Source of the DNA: Rhodanobacter sp. C03
Lineage (GTDB): Bacteria > Pseudomonadota > Gammaproteobacteria > Xanthomonadales > Rhodanobacteraceae
Direction of reading: 5' to 3'
Length of the DNA: 64,000 bases
Assembly: GCF_002001175.1 (NCBI RefSeq)
Contig: NZ_MUNT01000001.1
Coordinates: 744,001-808,000 of the forward strand
The position numbers and the translations under genes are program-made. The notes beneath the pieces are model-generated. The model saw nothing but the letters and a program-made list of their open reading frames with translations, was not told the DNA's origin and made no database searches. Positions 57,566 to 64,000 of this stretch are shown here, in pieces. How positions within the stretch are numbered: the stretch's first letter is position 1; each line of letters starts with the position of its first letter.

Positions 57566-58510
57566 ATGGGACAGCTACTCGCGTTGGTCATCGTGTTCGT
57601 CGTCGTGGTCGGTGTGGCCAAGCTGGTGCGCATCGTGCCGCAAGGCTTCGAGTGGACGGTGGAGACATTCGGAAAGTACACCCGCACCTTGAGTCCGGGG
57701 CTGCACTTCCTGATCCCGATCTACCAGGCAGTCGGGCGCAAAATCAACATGATGGAGCAGGTGCTCGACGTGCCGTCGCAGGACGTGATCACCAAGGACA
57801 ACGCCGTGGTGCGCGTCGACGGCGTGGTGTTCTACCAGGTGCTCGACGCCTCCAAGGCGGCCTACGAGGTATCCAATCTGGAGCAAGCCTCGTTGGCGCT
57901 GATCATGACCAATATCCGTACCGTGCTCGGCTCGATGGACCTGGATGAATCGCTGAGCCAGCGCGATGCGATCAACGCCAAACTGCTACGTGTGGTGGAC
58001 GAGGCGACCCATCCGTGGGGCGTCAAGGTCAACCGCATCGAGATCAAGGACATCGCGCCACCGCGCGACCTGATCGACGCGATGGCACGGCAGATGAAGG
58101 CCGAGCGCGAGAAGCGCGCGAACATTCTGGATGCCGAGGGTTTCCGTCAGGCGGCGATCCTCAAGGCCGAAGGCGAGAAGCAGTCGGTGATCCTGGCTGC
58201 CGAGGGCGAGAAGGAAGCCGCATTCCGCGCCGCCGAGGCGCGCGAGCGTTCGGCCGAGGCCGAGGCGAAGGCGACCACGATGGTCTCCGACGCGATTTCC
58301 GGCGGCAACGTCAACGCATTGAACTACTTCGTCGCGAACAACTACGTCGAGGCGTTGAAGGAAATGGCGAAGTCGCCGAACCAGAAGATGCTGCTGCTGC
58401 CGATCGAGGCCACCGGCATCCTCGGTTCACTGGCCGGCATCGCCGAGCTGGCCAAGGAATCGCTGGGCCAGCAGCAGAAGTCGGCGGCGATCCAGCCGCC
58501 GCTGCGCTGA
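57566..58510 (+). CDS. SPFH/Band 7 membrane protein (QmcA/paraslipin-like)
   Basis: The 314-residue product has an N-terminal hydrophobic helix (3-22), an SPFH domain ([21 protein letters not shown] to about 185) and a long Ala/Glu-rich coiled coil (about 185-250). The C-terminus has the paraslipin-type [18 protein letters not shown]. Such proteins form membrane microdomain scaffolds and are typically paired with an NfeD protein, as here. The two genes are nearly contiguous. Confidence 0.94.
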   Translation: MGQLLALVIVFVVVVGVAKLVRIVPQGFEWTVETFGKYTRTLSPGLHFLIPIYQAVGRKINMMEQVLDVPSQDVITKDNAVVRVDGVVFYQVLDASKAAYEVSNLEQASLALIMTNIRTVLGSMDLDESLSQRDAINAKLLRVVDEATHPWGVKVNRIEIKDIAPPRDLIDAMARQMKAEREKRANILDAEGFRQAAILKAEGEKQSVILAAEGEKEAAFRAAEARERSAEAEAKATTMVSDAISGGNVNALNYFVANNYVEALKEMAKSPNQKMLLLPIEATGILGSLAGIAELAKESLGQQQKSAAIQPPLR

Positions 58511-58520
58511 GGTGGCGGCC

Positions 58521-58967
58521 ATGTGGGAGCTTTCCGCGCACTACCTGTGGTGGATCCTGGCACTGCTGCTGATTGCGGGTGAGGTGTTGCTGCCGGGTTA
58601 TTTCATGCTGTGGATCGGTCTGGCTGCTGCGGCGATGGGCGTGGTGCTGTGGGCCGTGCCCTCGCTGGGGCTGCTGACCCAGGCGGTGCTGTTCGCGTTG
58701 CTGGCGCTGGCAGCCTGTGTCGCTTATGCGCGCCTGTTGCGGCCGCAGCTGGAGCGGCGCGAGCCGGGCAGCGAGCGACTCAACCGGCGGGCCGAGCAGA
58801 TGATCGGTCAGCGCTACGAGCTGATCGAGCCGATCGTCAACGGTCGCGGCAAGGCCAGCGTTGGCGACGGCCAGTGGCTGGTCAGTGGGCCTGATCTGCC
58901 GCTGGGCAGCACGGTGGAAGTGATTGCGGTCGACGGCAGTACGTTGAAGGTGCGTGCGGCGGCATGA
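58521..58967 (+). CDS. NfeD-family membrane protein
   Basis: The 148-residue partner of SPFH proteins has two or three transmembrane helices (about 8-75) and a C-terminal OB-fold domain (ASVGDGQWLVSGPDLPLGSTVEVIAVDG as overlapping motifs). It is the short form without the serine-protease domain. ATG 58521 has GAGG 8 nt upstream and is preferred to GTG 58512. Its stop overlaps the next start. Confidence 0.9.
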   Translation: MWELSAHYLWWILALLLIAGEVLLPGYFMLWIGLAAAAMGVVLWAVPSLGLLTQAVLFALLALAACVAYARLLRPQLERREPGSERLNRRAEQMIGQRYELIEPIVNGRGKASVGDGQWLVSGPDLPLGSTVEVIAVDGSTLKVRAAA

Positions 58968-60244
58968 CTACCGGCAACCCCATCAGTCCGCAGCAGTTCG
59001 CCACCACGGCGCTGAATACCCGCATGGCGTTTCTGCTGGAGCTGGCGCGGCGGTTGCATCAGTACGGGACGTCCGCACCGCGTCTGGAGATGGCGGTGGC
59101 CGGGGTCGCACAACGGCTGGGGCTGGCGGCCGATGTGTGGTCCAGTCCCACCGCGATCATCATTTCCTTCACCGACCTGGCCCAGGGCGAGGAGGGCGTG
59201 GCACAGAGCACCCAGGTGATGCGACTGGCGCCGGGTGAAGTGAATCTGGAGCGACTGTGTCAGGCTGACGAAATCGCCGATCACGCGATCGCCGGCGAGC
59301 TGGATCTGCGTGAGGGTTTCCATCGGTTGCGTGCGCTGGGCCGGCCGGATACGCGCCGCGAGAAGATCGGCCTGATCGCCAGTTACGGCCTGTCCGCCGG
59401 CAGCATTGCGGCACTGTTCCTGCACAGCGCATGGGTGGATGTGCTGGTCGCCGGCGTGATCGGCGTGATCATCGGCGGCATCACGCTGCTGGCGGCCAAT
59501 CGGCCACGGCTGGCGGTGGCCAGCGATGCCATCTGTGCGCTGGTGGCCACCGCAGTGACGATCGTGGTGAGCGCGCTGGTGGTGCCGCTGGCGATCAAGT
59601 CGGTGGTGCTGGCCAGCCTGATCATCCTGATCCCGGGCATGTCGCTGACCACGGCAGTGCGAGAGATCTCCAGCCAGCATCTGGTCTCCGGCATGGCGCG
59701 CATGGGCGGCGCGATGTCGACCCTGCTCAAGCTCACCTTCGGCACGATCGCGGCCACCCAGTTGTGTGCCGCGCTGGGTATTACGCCGCGTGATTTCGCG
59801 TTGCCGCCATTGCCGGCATGGACCGATTATCCGGCCCTGCTGGTGGCGGCGATCGCGTTCGCGATCCTGTTCCGCGCAGCCCGGCGCGACTGGCCGGTGG
59901 TGATCGTGGCGGTGATCGTGGGTTATCTGGCCACGCGCTGGGGCGGCGCCATTTCCGGCTCACTGCCGGCCGCACCGTTTGGCGTATTCCTGGGTGGACT
60001 GCTGCTGGGTGCCATGGCGAATATCTATGCGCGATACGCGGGCAGGCCGGGCGCCGTCATTCGCGAGCCCGGCATTCTGCTGCTGGTACCGGGTAGCGTC
60101 GGTTTTCGCAGCATGTCGTTTCTGCTCGACCGCAATACCTCGTTGGGTATGGATACCGGGTTGCTGCTGCTGACCCTGCTGGTTTCGCTGGTGGCCGGAT
60201 TGATGTTCGGCGACTTGCTGGTTTCGCCGCGCCGGTCGCTGTAA
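58964..60244 (+). CDS. Threonine/serine exporter family membrane protein (ThrE-like)
   Basis: The 426-residue protein has a soluble N-terminal part (about 1-130) with RRLHQYGTSAPRLEMAV and about ten transmembrane helices. Its IILIPGMSLTTAVREISSQHLVSGMARM core is typical of ThrE (DUF1212 plus DUF3815). It likely exports threonine and serine or related small solutes. ATG 58964 overlaps the NfeD stop (ATGA), giving an SPFH-NfeD-ThrE operon closed by a strong terminator. Confidence 0.9.
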   Translation: MTTGNPISPQQFATTALNTRMAFLLELARRLHQYGTSAPRLEMAVAGVAQRLGLAADVWSSPTAIIISFTDLAQGEEGVAQSTQVMRLAPGEVNLERLCQADEIADHAIAGELDLREGFHRLRALGRPDTRREKIGLIASYGLSAGSIAALFLHSAWVDVLVAGVIGVIIGGITLLAANRPRLAVASDAICALVATAVTIVVSALVVPLAIKSVVLASLIILIPGMSLTTAVREISSQHLVSGMARMGGAMSTLLKLTFGTIAATQLCAALGITPRDFALPPLPAWTDYPALLVAAIAFAILFRAARRDWPVVIVAVIVGYLATRWGGAISGSLPAAPFGVFLGGLLLGAMANIYARYAGRPGAVIREPGILLLVPGSVGFRSMSFLLDRNTSLGMDTGLLLLTLLVSLVAGLMFGDLLVSPRRSL

Positions 60245-60253
60245 GGCTGAAAC

Positions 60254-60286
60254 AAAAAACGCCGGCTTTCAGGCCGGCGTTTTTTT
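60254..60286. terminator. Strong bidirectional intrinsic terminator
   Basis: An A6 run, the stem ACGCCGGC/GCCGGCGT with a TTTCAG loop, and a T7 run. It ends the ThrE operon on the plus strand and, with the A-run read as T on the other strand, the H-NS-family gene on the minus strand. Confidence 0.93.
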
Positions 60287-60341
60287 ATGGATTTACCGAT
60301 GAGGTGATTCCAATTTGGAACGGACCTTTTCGGAGCGGCAA

Positions 60342-60665
60342 TCAGATTGCCAGATCCTTTTCCTTCTTGCCGGCCTTCAGTGCGTCGCTGAACCAGTGCG
60401 GGCGCTTGCCGCGACCGGACCAGGTCTGCGCTGGATTGGCCGGGTTGCGATATTTCGGTGCGACCGTACCGGTAGTGCGCTTGGCCTTGCCGCGCGCGCT
60501 GCCGAAGATGTCTTCGAAGGTATAACCCTCGGCCTTGATCAGCGCGTGCACCTTGTCGCGCAGCTTGGCGACCTTTTCCTTGCGCAGTTCGTTCTGGCGC
60601 ACCTGCGCCTTGCTGATCAGGTCATTGAGCTGGGTGTGATTGAGACTCTTGATATCGACGGCCAT
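60342..60665 (-). CDS. H-NS family histone-like protein
   Basis: The 107-residue protein has a helical, charged N-terminal oligomerisation region (about 1-55) and the C-terminal DNA-binding core YRNPANPAQTWSGRGKRPHW. This carries the (Q/T)WSGRGRxP motif that inserts into the minor groove of AT-rich DNA. It acts as xenogeneic silencer and nucleoid organiser. GGGAG precedes the ATG. The upstream region is AT-rich, so autoregulation is likely. Confidence 0.95.
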   Translation of the reverse strand: MAVDIKSLNHTQLNDLISKAQVRQNELRKEKVAKLRDKVHALIKAEGYTFEDIFGSARGKAKRTTGTVAPKYRNPANPAQTWSGRGKRPHWFSDALKAGKKEKDLAI

Positions 60666-60969
60666 GATGGACTCCCGGGGTTGAGTGTCGGTAATTGAAT
60701 TAAATGGACTGGCTATGTCCAGCTTATGGTCTGGCTATTATTGGGGAGTTGAGCCTGACACAGTGCTGCAGTGTCAATTCTCGCTGATTTTCGGAATATT
60801 TGTAAAGCGAGGGGCATGTCGCGAGGCGACTTGTCTATTAAACGATAATTAATCGAACGCATGCGATTTTAATAAACGATACACCGGAATACCCCGTGGG
60901 TGATTGCCGAATGCGAAAACGGCCGCGCAAGGCGGCCGTTTCACGGGATAAACCGGATGTGACAGCTAT
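60666..60969. promoter_or_regulatory. AT-rich intergenic region upstream of the H-NS gene
   Basis: About 300 bp without a gene. It holds the inverted repeat TGGAC-N7-GTCCA (60705-60721), a direct repeat CTGGCTAT at 60709 and 60731 (22 bp apart), a dyad TGACAC-N9-GTGTCA (60756-60776) and two TAAACGATA copies around 60838 and 60876. The stretch 60780-60890 is the most AT-rich of the window. It probably contains the H-NS gene promoter and self-binding sites. Confidence 0.6.
60917..60941. terminator. Hairpin downstream of proS
   Basis: AAACGGCCGC pairs with GCGGCCGTTT around a 5-nt loop. On the minus strand it lies about 30 nt after the proS stop and ends in TTTT, so it is a plausible intrinsic terminator for proS. 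Confidence 0.65.
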
Positions 60970-62667
60970 TCAGCCGAGCAGGGCAAACAACTCATCCTGG
61001 TTGACCGAGCGGTTTTCGCTTTCACCGCGCGCGCGGTATTCCAGCGTGCCAGCAGCGACGCCGCGTTCGCTTACCACCACGCGGTGCGGAATACCGATCA
61101 GCTCCATGTCGGCAAACATGCCGCCCGGGCGCAAGCCGCGGTCGTCCAGTGCGGTCTCGATGCCGCGTTGGTTGAGCTGCTGGTACAACGCTTCGGCCGC
61201 CTCGGTAACCTCAGGCACGTTGCGCTGGTTGATCACGCACACGACCACGCGCCACGGGGCCATCGCCTCGGGCCAGAGGATGCCGGCCTCGTCGTGGCGC
61301 TGTTCGATCGCGGCGGCAACGATGCGACTGACGCCGATGCCGTAGCAGCCCATGCTCATCACTTGCGCCTTGCCCTGGTCGTCGGTCACGGTGGCAGCAA
61401 GCGCTTCGGCATATTTCTGGCCGAGCTGGAATACGTGGCCGACCTCGATCCCGCGCGCGATGTGCAGCACGCCGTGGCCATCTGGCGACAGGTCGCCCTC
61501 GACCACGTTGCGCAGGTCGGCGATGCGGGTGATCCGAGCATCGCGATCCCAGTTCGCGCCGGTGTAATGGCTGCCATCGGCGTGGCCACCGCAGACAAAG
61601 TCGGCGAGCACGGCCGCATCGCGGTCGACGATGACCGGAATGGACTCCGGCAGGCCGACCGGTCCGATGAAGCCGGGACGGGTGCCGGTGGCGGCGAGGA
61701 TCTCTTCCTCGCTGGCCAGTACCGATTCGTCCGGCAGTTCGGCCAGCTTGCCGGCCTTCACTTCGTTGATTTCGTGATCGCCGCGCAGGCACAGCGCCAC
61801 CAGACCATCGCGACCGCGCACCAGCAGTGTTTTCACGCATTGCTGCGGCGACACCTTGAGGAAGGCGCTGACTTCGTCGATGGTTTTCTGGGTTGGTGTG
61901 TCGACCCGCTGCAGTGCTGTGCCCGGCGCAGGGCGGTTGGTGATTGGCGCCAATGCCTCGGCCTTCTCCAGGTTCGCGGCGTATTCGGAGCCGTCGGAAA
62001 AGGCGATGGCGTCTTCGCCGGAATCAGCCAGCACCTGGAATTCATGGCTGGCATTGCCGCCGATTGCGCCGGTATCGGCCTGCACGGCGCGGAAGCTCAG
62101 GCCGAGTCGGGTGAAAATGCGCGTATACGCCTGATACATCGCTGCATAGGTTTCAGCCAATGATTCCTGGGTGAGATGGAAGGAATAGGCGTCCTTCATC
62201 AGGAATTCGCGCGCGCGCATCACGCCGAAACGCGGGCGGATCTCGTCGCGGAACTTGGTCTGGATCTGGTAGAAGTTGACCGGCAGCTGCTTGTAGCTTT
62301 TCAGCTCGTTTCGCGCGTAATCGGTGACCACTTCCTCGGCGGTGGGGGCGTAGCAGAACTCCTGCTCCTTGCGATCCTTGATCTTCAGCAGCTGGGGGCC
62401 GAACTTCGCCCAGCGGCCGCTTTCCTCCCACAGCTCCCTGGGCTGGATGGTCGGCATCAGCATTTCGATCGCGCCGGCGCGGTCCATTTCCTCGCGTACG
62501 ATGTTTTCCACTTTGCGCAGCACACGCAGGCCCAGCGGCGACCAGGTGTACAAGCCCGAAGCGAGTTTGCGGATCATGCCGGCGCGTAGCATCAGCCGAT
62601 GGCTGGTGATTTCTGCGTCGGCAGGGACTTCCTTGACGGTGGCCAGGTGGAATTGGCTGAGGCGCAT
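60970..62667 (-). CDS. proS: Prolyl-tRNA synthetase (bacterial type)
   Basis: A class IIa synthetase of 565 residues, close to E. coli ProS (572). It starts [20 protein letters not shown] and has motif-2 residues in [26 protein letters not shown] (overlapping short motifs). The YbaK-like editing insertion lies at about 225-385, motif 3 is GCYGIGVSR and a C-terminal anticodon-binding domain follows. The insertion allows hydrolysis of mischarged Ala-tRNA(Pro). ATG 62667 is the conserved start; a longer frame to 62718 is rejected. Confidence 0.97.
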   Translation of the reverse strand: MRLSQFHLATVKEVPADAEITSHRLMLRAGMIRKLASGLYTWSPLGLRVLRKVENIVREEMDRAGAIEMLMPTIQPRELWEESGRWAKFGPQLLKIKDRKEQEFCYAPTAEEVVTDYARNELKSYKQLPVNFYQIQTKFRDEIRPRFGVMRAREFLMKDAYSFHLTQESLAETYAAMYQAYTRIFTRLGLSFRAVQADTGAIGGNASHEFQVLADSGEDAIAFSDGSEYAANLEKAEALAPITNRPAPGTALQRVDTPTQKTIDEVSAFLKVSPQQCVKTLLVRGRDGLVALCLRGDHEINEVKAGKLAELPDESVLASEEEILAATGTRPGFIGPVGLPESIPVIVDRDAAVLADFVCGGHADGSHYTGANWDRDARITRIADLRNVVEGDLSPDGHGVLHIARGIEVGHVFQLGQKYAEALAATVTDDQGKAQVMSMGCYGIGVSRIVAAAIEQRHDEAGILWPEAMAPWRVVVCVINQRNVPEVTEAAEALYQQLNQRGIETALDDRGLRPGGMFADMELIGIPHRVVVSERGVAAGTLEYRARGESENRSVNQDELFALLG

Positions 62668-62777
62668 GCGGGCAGTTCCGGCGTGGTAAAGACGCCTATT
62701 GTAGCGGCCTGCCGGCACGGTCGCTGGTCACTAATATGCCGGAAGTCGAAAACCGCCGGCACCCATGACGTGGTCGG

Positions 62778-63194
62778 TTATTGGCTCTGGCAATACTGGC
62801 TGTACTGCGCCTGCGCCGAACTGGTCTGTTGCTTGCGCTGATCGTTGTTGAGCGCGGTCGTTTTTCCACCTTGCTGCATGACCACGGGAGCGCTGCCCTG
62901 CAGTGTGGCGAGATCAGCTTTCAGCGAGGCACACAGCTTGTTGCGGTTCTCTGGCGTGTCGGCTATCGGTGCTGGCGGCATCGCGGCAGCGGATTCGTTG
63001 CTGGTAGCGGCTGGGGCGGGTGTGGTCAGCGGTTGCACAGTGCCGTTGGTGGTCACCTTGGAGAATTTGGTGCCCTGGGGTGGCGCATCCTGCGAGTAGT
63101 GCACGGTGCCGCTGGCATCCGTCCATTTGTAGACCTGGGCAGAGGCCAGCGGGGCCAACAACAGCAGCGCCACGGCGATCAGCGAACGGTGCAT
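62778..63194 (-). CDS. DUF4124 domain-containing exported protein
   Basis: The 138-residue product has a signal peptide (MHRSLIAVALLLLAPLASA) followed immediately by the DUF4124 core QVYKWTDASGTVHYSQDAPP. A Pro/Ala-rich linker and a C-terminal Gln-rich helix (NNDQRKQQTSSAQAQYSQYC) follow. The domain is common in periplasmic proteins of gammaproteobacteria, with no established activity. ATG 63194 has GGAG 6 nt upstream and is preferred to ATG 63206. Confidence 0.87.
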   Translation of the reverse strand: MHRSLIAVALLLLAPLASAQVYKWTDASGTVHYSQDAPPQGTKFSKVTTNGTVQPLTTPAPAATSNESAAAMPPAPIADTPENRNKLCASLKADLATLQGSAPVVMQQGGKTTALNNDQRKQQTSSAQAQYSQYCQSQ

Positions 63195-63285
63195 GGTGTT
63201 CTCCATATCAGGGGTAGTGCCAGTGGACGATTCCAAGGGTGTCTTGTTATCACTCCGGCTGCCCGGACTCAAGCAGCCGATGGTT

Positions 63286-63291
63286 TACACT
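63286..63291 (+). promoter_or_regulatory. Possible -10 box of pssA
   Basis: TACACT lies 27 nt before the pssA ATG, like the -10 candidates upstream of glyA and the DUF4197 gene. Confidence 0.35.
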
Positions 63292-63318
63292 GCGCGCATC
63301 CTGTCACGGTCTTGATTC

Positions 63319-64000
63319 ATGAGCGAGCCCACGCCCGTACGCCCGCCACGCCATCGGGGTATTTACCTGCTGCCGAACCTGTTCACCACCGGGGCGATGT
63401 TTGCAGGGTTTTACGCGATTATCGCCAGCATCGGCGGACGTTACAGCGAGGCCGCGGTGGCGGTATTCATTGCTGCGGTGCTGGACGGCATGGATGGTCG
63501 GGTGGCGCGGATGACCGGCACCCAGACCGAGTTTGGTGTGCAATACGACTCGCTGTCCGACCTGGTCAGCTTCGGGCTGGCGCCGGCATTGGTGATGTAT
63601 ACGTGGTCGCTGTCGTCGCTGCAGGATTTCGGCCCGCTATGGGGCAAGCTGGGCTGGGCCGCCGCGTTCGTCTACGCCGCCTGCGCCGCGCTGCGACTGG
63701 CGCGCTTCAACACCCAGGTCGGCGTGGCCGACAAGCGTTATTTCCAGGGGTTGGCCAGTCCGGCCGCCGCTGGCGTGTGCATGTCGTTCGTGTGGAGTGC
63801 GGAGAAATCCGGTTTTTCCGGCGACGACCTGTGCTTCGTCACCCCGGCGATCGCCGTGCTGGTGGGCCTGCTGATGGTCAGCCGGTTCCGTTATTTCAGT
63901 TTCAAATCGTTGCCGATGGGCGAGCGTCAGCGCGTACCGTTTGTCTGGATGGTCGGTGCGGTGCTGCTGTTGGCGCTGCTGATCCTCGACACCGCACGGG
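63319..64000 (+). CDS. pssA: CDP-diacylglycerol-serine O-phosphatidyltransferase, N-terminal part
   Basis: The open frame runs from ATG 63319 off the window edge (227 codons seen). It begins with a polar tail then RGIYLLPNLFTTGAMFAGFYA and carries the CDP-alcohol phosphatidyltransferase signature DGRVARMTGTQTEFGVQYDS-LSD (DGxxARxxGxxxEFGxxxDSxxD). Several membrane helices follow. The enzyme makes phosphatidylserine, precursor of phosphatidylethanolamine. The long-loop form fits the Bacillus-type membrane PssA found in Xanthomonadales. Confidence 0.93.
   Translation, partial: MSEPTPVRPPRHRGIYLLPNLFTTGAMFAGFYAIIASIGGRYSEAAVAVFIAAVLDGMDGRVARMTGTQTEFGVQYDSLSDLVSFGLAPALVMYTWSLSSLQDFGPLWGKLGWAAAFVYAACAALRLARFNTQVGVADKRYFQGLASPAAAGVCMSFVWSAEKSGFSGDDLCFVTPAIAVLVGLLMVSRFRYFSFKSLPMGERQRVPFVWMVGAVLLLALLILDTAR

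Overview
The window is high-GC, densely coding chromosomal DNA of a gammaproteobacterium, most likely of the Xanthomonadales (Rhodanobacter, Dyella or Luteibacter-like). The inference rests on GC content, the nrdR-ribD-ribE-ribBA-ribH-nusB-thiL-pgpA gene order, cyanophycin genes, TACACT-type -10 boxes and TGTAGGAGCGGCTTCAGCC-type REP hairpins. No rRNA, tRNA, CRISPR array, transposase or prophage gene was found.

Layout. (1) 1-5677: a cyanophycin operon with the end of an isoaspartyl dipeptidase (iadA), cyanophycinase (cphB), cyanophycin synthetase (cphA) and a shorter CphA-like Mur ligase without ATP-grasp domain. It covers synthesis of the Asp-Arg storage polymer, its cleavage to beta-Asp-Arg, and hydrolysis of that dipeptide. 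(2) 5690-17325: housekeeping and unknown genes: cstA-ybdD, DUF4197, a peptide deformylase with a DUF427 protein, an acyltransferase-3, a Tat-exported metallo-hydrolase, pyrF, ettA and DUF817. (3) 17403-27723: glyA, a CTP-synthase-like amidotransferase, nrdR, yjbR and the riboflavin cluster, with an FMN riboswitch between ribD and ribE; then nusB, a GNAT acetyltransferase, thiL and pgpA. (4) 27774-30711: an alpha/beta hydrolase, an aldo/keto reductase and a Fur-boxed hemP with an unknown partner gene.

(5) 30747-57517 is the most interesting region. A single set of efflux parts (membrane-fusion adaptor, one ABC ATPase, one TolC-type channel) is followed by fourteen consecutive FtsX/MacB-type permease genes. 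They alternate strictly as seven a/b pairs and span about 18 kb. A DUF885 peptidase-like protein, a sigma-54-dependent response regulator and an NtrY-like histidine kinase follow. Upstream of the adaptor lie a consensus sigma-54 promoter (TGGCAC-N5-TTGCA) and, about 100 bp before the predicted start of transcription, a perfect 16-bp palindrome. This predicts that the downstream two-component system controls the whole array. The permeases keep a common membrane scaffold but differ in their large periplasmic domains. Cysteine pairs are gained or lost together, and at least one 3' end looks recently homogenised. My reading is one shared energiser and channel serving seven interchangeable permease heterodimers.

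(6) 57566-64000: an SPFH/NfeD/ThrE-family operon ending in a strong terminator, an H-NS-family gene with an AT-rich upstream region, proS, a DUF4124 protein and the start of pssA.
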